Assembly (NCBI GenBank): GCA_905250025.1
Contig: CAJNOJ010000129.1
Coordinates: 213,306 to 277,305 of the forward strand
Direction: 5' to 3'
From: Adineta ricciae
Taxonomy: Eukaryota > Rotifera > Eurotatoria > Adinetida > Adinetidae
DNA: 64,000 bases
Shown: in pieces, positions 58,275 to 64,000 of the stretch
Numbering within the stretch: position 1 is the first letter of the stretch
Layout: every line of letters begins with the position of its first letter
Notes under the pieces: generated by a model
The model's database searches: none
The model's input: only the letters and a program-made list of their open reading frames with translations
Told to the model about the DNA's origin: nothing
Program-made: the position numbers and the translations under genes

Positions 58275-59066
58275 TCATTTTTTCCTTCTGTAGACATCTG
58301 ATTTACGTGATAAAACTCTCACAATGCAAATATTATGCCTATCGAGAATTAAACTACTATTGCAGAAATCGAATGAACCATTGATAACAGTGAAGATGTG
58401 AACTAATGCAACGTCTGTGCTCGTACCTCTCTGATTATGATTCAGAATGTCCCCTAGTATGCGCTCAGCTACCAATTCAAGTAACTCTCGATTAGTTCTA
58501 CGTCATATAATCACAAACGTCAAGACTTTCATGATAATTAATTACTAAGTTCAAGAACTAAGATAAAATAGAAAATGAACGCCAATCCCAAATCCGGCTT
58601 TCGTTAACTATGGGAACACAATGTGTAACCAAACTTCACCCCATAGACGAAAGTGTGCGCTTATGTTTTATGATGTTTAAAGTAAATGGCTTCAATATTC
58701 TCAGAATCATCTAACTGAAAAAAATAGAATGCAGTTTATTAGAAAGTTCATATTCTCTCCGCAAATAAAATCGCTATGTATGTTACAATAAGTATGTGTT
58801 ATGGCATATTTTATTTCGATTAGTCAAAGAAAAGAGAATAAAATATGTATTTCATCGGATTAAATGAGAAAAGTTCAATAATACAGGATATTCGCATCCA
58901 ATTTTAACTTCCACGAGGTACTAATGTTGTACTTGAAACATACGAATGGCTTCGTGTCATGCAATCTTTTGAATACGGTGTTTTATACATATTTTCATCG
59001 CGTAAAACCATCATGTCACTATTATAGATAGACGATTGCAATTAAAGCTCTAAATAAATAGACTTA
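58275..59066. other. Intergenic region
   Basis: About 790 bp between the fold-back element and the next gene's 3' end; AT-rich, no gene seen. Confidence 0.5.
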
Positions 59067-59781
59067 CTAGGGCATTTGGGGCTGATAAGTACGGTACGTT
59101 TCATCATTGGCATCCGGTTTTGGTATGGTGACATAATCAATCGGCGGTAATGTATTGACACTGCGAAGTGGATAACCGTCCGTATTTGAAGCAAGCTAAA
59201 TTGATAAAGAGCAAATTTAGGAGAAGAATTCAAATTTGTAAGAAAACATACGTCTTTGAAGTGTTGAAAGCCTTTGTGTTCATAGCAGGATGGGTTTTCA
59301 TTGGGAAGATGTTTGGGAACAAATATGTATCGTTCGCGTGCAGATTCGAAATGAGGATAGTAAGAATAATATCGTGGTAAACTCGTGCCTATCGTTCAGC
59401 AAAATATGTGTAAAATATCACTTGACGTGTATGCAACTAGTTCTAACCTTTTTTTGCATTCTGTAATGCTTGCATTGCATCGATTCGGTAACTTTGAGAA
59501 TAAGCGTATTTAGGATCATTGAGGAACTTTTGAGAATCATATCGTAAACGTGGTAATTGTCCTTGGACACTATTGAAAATGCATGAAATTTATTATCAGA
59601 GTGCATCGTTGTCTGTAGTACATTACCTGTAGTAGCCATTTCCAGGAAGAAGGTACGATCCTGTATGAAAAATAAACAAAAATAAGAGAAAGATTCCATT
59701 TCGTATTCACGCACCAGTAGGTAAACTTCCTGGCAGTGCCGATACAGGATGATAATTTGCTTTGCTATCGTAAACAGACAT
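59067..59781 (-). CDS. Uncharacterised 162-aa protein, tyrosine- and proline-rich
   Basis: Five exons, 59781-59715, 59660-59627, 59569-59448, 59388-59252 and 59195-59067, give 162 aa with all phases matching. The protein begins MSVYDSKANYHPVSALPGSL. It contains GSYLLPGNGYYR, QGQLPRLRYDSQKFLNDP, YYPHFESARERYIFVPKHLP and a C-terminus rich in Pro/Tyr (LPPIDYVTIPKPD, TYRTYQPQMP). It has no signal peptide, membrane segment or known domain. The small size, many Tyr/Pro motifs and five short exons resemble small axonemal microtubule-inner proteins, but no specific family could be named. Confidence 0.7.
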
Positions 59782-60599
59782 TCTGATAAACGAAGTAATT
59801 CCTTTTTGAATAAAAATATCTACAAATAGTAGAAAGAAATTTATATATTTTTCTTTGAATTGTTTTCGATAACAAAAGAAAAACTTCACGCACTCGATGT
59901 AGCCAAAACATTTTAAAATCTTATCAAATTTCTTTCCGTCATTATTATCGACATGTAAATTAAATTGTCAAGGTTACTTATAGACAAATTCGTCATACCA
60001 ATTACACATATTGTTCTTTCAAAGGGTGAAAATCAGATTTTATGCTTAATTCTATTTAATTAACGCTAATTGTTTACCGGTCGGAACTAATATAGATGGC
60101 AGTCTTAAGCAACGCAAATCGGTACAAGAGTAGAATTGAATAAAGAAAGCAAAAAACGATATGTTTGGACATATAGGAGTGAAAACTAACACGTTTTATC
60201 GATTTTTCGGCTACTCGAAGAAGTCCTATTACACCTGTCGTTTATAATTTCATCTTCATGTTATCCAATAGTTGCGGTTGCGTATTACTTCAGTATTTAT
60301 AGTTCGAAATGAAAGATTGACATTTTTTAAATATTCGCTTTGATCTTTATCAGTGCACAGTCTACTTTGTATTGTAAAAAAAAGAAAAGAAAAGCAGACA
60401 CTTCACAAAAAAATATCATTAATAAGAAAACTATCTACAAACAAAAAAAAGTCGACACAGGATTGATTACTAGAGAACAAAGTATACTGAATATTTCTCC
60501 TATATCACGTGGTGATACGGTGAAATGTCAAATACCGTTCCTAGGATTACACATACTGTACAACAAGAGAAAATATCTTTATATAATTAAACTGATGTT
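59782..60599. other. Intergenic region
   Basis: About 820 bp; promoter of the 162-aa protein gene and 3' region of the next gene. No gene supported. Confidence 0.45.
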
Positions 60600-62299
60600 T
60601 CATAGAATGCCGGTCGAGCTGATTTTACCTACAGAAATAGTAAAGATATTTCCATAAAACTTAGAAATATTGGCATGACATACATGTTCAGGAAGTTGCC
60701 GAGTTTTCGTCATTCCATTCGTTCGTTTGATTGAAGAGAGTGCTGACGACCTAGAAGAAAAATCAAGCATCAACTTGTTAGCATATTTCATTGAGAATGC
60801 CAACTGACTTGTGGGAATTTTGTTTGTCTACTGAACTCGATCCATTGGATGTTGGAGCCGGTAGACGAATTGCTAAACCGTTAGTTGCTTCATCAATATT
60901 GGTAATCAATTTTTGCTTTTTAATCTTAGCCTTATTCGATAGTGATGATAACGGTAGTTTTGGTAATAAATGTCGCTTATGATCTTGTTCATCAGCAGTC
61001 GATGGGTGCAGACAATTCAATGTTTTACTAGTTCGTTTCTCTTTTTTCTTATCTTTTGACTGTTCGTTTGTTTTCACTGGTGTAACAGAATTGACAGATG
61101 ATTGAGTGACTTCATTTGATACGGGTATTGTACCGCAATAATGCCGACTGCTCATTGTTTTCGTCGCTGAGGCAGTCGAATTATTAGCAGTAGAAGTAAT
61201 CAATTGTTGTATAGCAATTAGGGGTGACGGTTTAGGTTTTTGGATGATACTGTATCCAGCTGAATCAACAGTATTCTGTTTAATTAGACAAGGTTTCGTC
61301 AACACTGGAGATGATGATGTTGTTGTCGGCGATGCTTTTAGATAGGCAGGTTTGAGACGGCGGTCTGGCACAGGTGGAGGAGGTACAGGATACTCGAATT
61401 CGTGTTCGAGATCGGGATGAACATGTGTCGTTGTGGCTATCGATGAACTCATGGTGGTTGGCTCGGATTCGTAAGCTTCGTCGGTAGTTGATTGTACAGA
61501 GGAGATATTCGGAGTAAGAAAATCACTTTGAAGAAATGAATAACCAGAATGACATTCGAAGAGCGATTCATAATAGGATTGCTGCACATCGATTCGTTCT
61601 TGATTACTTGAATAAGCTGAATCACGACGAACATTGTTTTGCAATTCTATTCAAGAACTCAGTAAACGAAAAAGCTTATTCTAGTCGTCAAGATCAGATT
61701 ACCTGTCTGTTGTTTTCCAAGAATTCGTTGTTCATGCCGTTGTGAATCATCTGGAAATGATTCATAATGATTATCTTGATCTGATATGACATATTCAGTA
61801 TCACTAAGTAACAATTCATTAGAAGTGGGAGTTGGTGATCTAAGTAGAGCGGAAGTGTTCGAATTCTGATTACTCAAAAAATAACTTACAAGTCATGAAT
61901 ACTTTCAATTAATGGTGTTGATATACTATCAAGTAGAAGTCGTCCTATTCTTGCTGTTTCCTCATTAACGCCTTCCTCTGATTGATGTGGTGGTGAGTGT
62001 CGATTTGAAGGGCAAATGATTTTGTCAATAAATGTCGGTAAAGCAATATCCTGTTTGTCAACAAGATAGTGATACATTGGAGTTGAATGCAAAAATTTCT
62101 CATAAGTTTGCTCTGTGATAGTATTTGACTGTAGACTAATTGTTTGCTCATCGTTTTGATCATCTCTTGATCCTAGGGAGTTCTATAAATAAACAAAAAA
62201 CAAAGTCATTAATAAGTTATTCAATAATCAATCTGACAGAGATATGTAGTTTTTATGTCCTTCGTTTAATATTTATCTTATGGACAGCCGACAATCATT

Positions 62300-62336
<37 letters not shown>

Positions 62337-64000
62337 TGTGTGTATATATAAATGTAAAGGTATACATAAGCGAGAGGAGAATCTTTCCTTGAGTTTGATG
62401 GTTCTAATCACATATCATATACGAAAGCACGAAACATAGATTACAAATACATAGGTAACAAAATGAAAAGAAACAACTAATAAACCTTGAAATTATTTAA
62501 ACGTAAAGGAAAGAATCTTTTCGTTTTCTTTAACGGTTTTGTGTCAAATCGACACGAAAGGCAAACATGACGGACTTCTCCTTGGAAAACGACGCATATG
62601 GTAATGCACACGCGTCAGACAAGACAAAAAGCAAATAGATAATTGATAGTTCGTTGTTTGTCTGCCGATTACTTACTAAACGTTAGTTTCTATTTTAAAA
62701 ATATACATATCTATTTACTACAACTAAATAGAAATTCCGAAGAGAATATCAATCGATTTTGACATACCTGTTCGGAAGTCGTATGCTTGGAATTTTCTGT
62801 ACTATTGCTATTGCTATTGTTGTGATTATGTGCTTTCGAAAATGTGTATATCCTGTTTAGGCTACAGCGTGGCGTCGTCAATGGTTGATCATTGTCCGAT
62901 AGGCTTGCATTGGTAGCAAAAACAATGAATTCATCCGTATCATTCATATCATTTTCATCTAATTCTCGAAGACCATTTTCATCGTCGGATAATTCTCTAA
63001 CACCGCGATTTTTTTCATCTTCATCATCATCGTCATCAGTAACGTCATCAAGATTTTCTAATAAATACACATCAGAAAGTACTGTTTGAACTAGATCATT
63101 TGCCGCACGTTCCAGCAAGACATTATAATCAATCTGATCGTTTGATAATGATAAATCTGTGGTAGGTCTCTTCGTATCCATCGATAATGATCGTTTGTCA
63201 TATTCTCCATCGGTTTGATCTTCTAATTCAACGCGACAGACAACTTCTTGCACACTAAAACAAAATCCATTAAAAAAATAGAAAACGACTTGTTCATACA
63301 AATCACAATTGATTTTTCTTACTCTGCCATAGGCATTATTCGAGATTCATTTGAATTAAGATGATTGTCTTGTTGCTAGAAGACAAAAACAATTAACAAC
63401 AAACTTGCTTTTTATCTTGTTCTTTTTATATGCGCGAAAAAAGAAGACGAAGAGGGGGGGCGGAAAGAGAAAAAGAAACGCGACAGGCAAAGAACGTACA
63501 CCAACCTTATCGTTTGCAGTCACATTGTCAGTTGCCTCATTGCCGGGAATATTTTCAGAGCTACCATTAGTAACCAAACAATTCGAATTTACGATCAAAC
63601 TTCCATCGGCATCGGCATTGTAGTGAAATTTCGGTGCATCATAGTGATTATTTGCAGTCGATTGTTGATTATGTCTGATTGATGTTGATGTTTTGATTGT
63701 ACCTACAGAAGAAAAAAAAGAGAACATATTCTCCTCATTATTCGATGGACCTTGAAAATAAAAGAACACCCATACACAATTGGTGCACATATTGCACGTT
63801 TTTTTCCTTTCTATTTGTATTCATATAAGGATATAAATCGGCACATGCGTTTCTCTATTACCTCATTATCGGCAAACTCAACGCACACCGGAAATAATTC
63901 ATTTACAACATCCATACAATTATCGTTCGTGCCGTTCGTCGTTGGCAACATCACCATCACCATCAATTCATTCATGGCATCCAAATCATATGATTGAAGG
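60600..64000 (-). CDS. Large disordered protein with a possible PKA-anchoring helix, 5' end outside window
   Basis: Exons on the minus strand: possible 64000-63857, then 63703-63506, about 63375-63323, 63254-62768, 62182-61890, 61839-61703, 61646-60809 and 60750 to a stop near 60600 or further splicing at 60684. From 63506 downward the phases match. The link to the 63857-64000 piece does not match and is uncertain. The chain is mostly disordered: an acidic run (VTDDDDDEDEKN), a His/Asn/Ser tract, EYPVPPPPVPDRR (possible SH3 ligand) and a basic KDKKKEKRTSK. One clear amphipathic helix, LLERAANDLVQTVLSDVYLL, has the small/hydrophobic spacing of PKA-RII-binding helices of AKAPs. No domain is recognised otherwise. 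A scaffold role is inference. Confidence 0.6.
62304..62333. repeat. TA microsatellite
   Basis: About 14 uninterrupted TA units followed by a short GT run, inside an intron of the disordered-protein gene. Confidence 0.9.

Noticed and set aside
1..64000. CRISPR arrays, rRNA or tRNA genes, bacterial operons
   Set aside because: None seen; intron-rich animal genes throughout argue against a prokaryotic origin.

Overview
This window is nuclear DNA of a small-genome metazoan, most likely a bdelloid rotifer (Adineta/Rotaria type). Four signs point there. Animal-specific genes (clathrin light chain, DAP5/eIF4G2, PEX13, OATP transporter, hillarin, ligand-gated channel) are cut by many GT-AG introns of about 45-65 bp. 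The DNA is AT-rich and genes are close together on both strands. There is an intronless ADP-ribosyltransferase plus kinesin-light-chain-type TPR gene of a kind common in bdelloids. There is also a broken gene of the fungal RTA1 family, as expected from bdelloid horizontal gene acquisition. The species assignment is inference. Exon models were built by hand; for almost every multi-exon gene the summed exon length is a multiple of three and all junctions keep frame.

Layout. 1-2458: edge exon and non-coding DNA. 2459-10841: three minus-strand genes (hillarin/KY cytoskeletal protein, a Cys-loop-type channel without the loop cysteines, an uncharacterised disordered protein). 12223-15714: two tandem paralogues with coiled coils and UBZ-type zinc fingers, with an extra finger exon between them. 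16255-21450: clathrin light chain (+), NAA80-like acetyltransferase (-) and DAP5/eIF4G2 (-). 22284-26951: PP1 glycogen-targeting subunit (+) with a 2.8 kb first intron. 27973-30521: divergent pair CD225/dispanin (-) and PEX13 (+). 30661-33081: a myristoylatable protein with three TIR domains and a C-terminal zinc-binding region (-). 33295-36945: two small unknowns and a secreted PAN/EGF protein. 37348-40505: 997-aa vWA-domain protein (-). 41332-42739: chitin-binding (CBM14) protein (+). 43946-46245: OATP transporter (+). 46796-47583: ribosomal protein eL22 (-). 58.5-64 kb: a small unknown protein and a long disordered gene running off the right edge, both on minus.

Between about 48 and 58.5 kb the character changes. 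This gene-poor stretch holds the RTA1-like pseudogene, an orphan 3' exon, a 310-bp MITE-like element with perfect 23-bp terminal inverted repeats, a 2.05-kb fold-back element with 500-600-bp arms, and a third copy of its arm. In the middle sits the intronless ART-TPR gene, whose 16 TPR units are almost identical at DNA level.

Most genes are ordinary housekeeping or membrane genes with no operon-like link. The strongest candidates for undescribed biology are the triple-TIR/zinc protein, the Cys-less animal channel, the hillarin with all three transglutaminase catalytic positions changed, the possible alternative terminal zinc-finger exons in the UBZ pair, the ART-TPR gene with a KxE instead of ExE motif, and the fold-back/MITE family around it.
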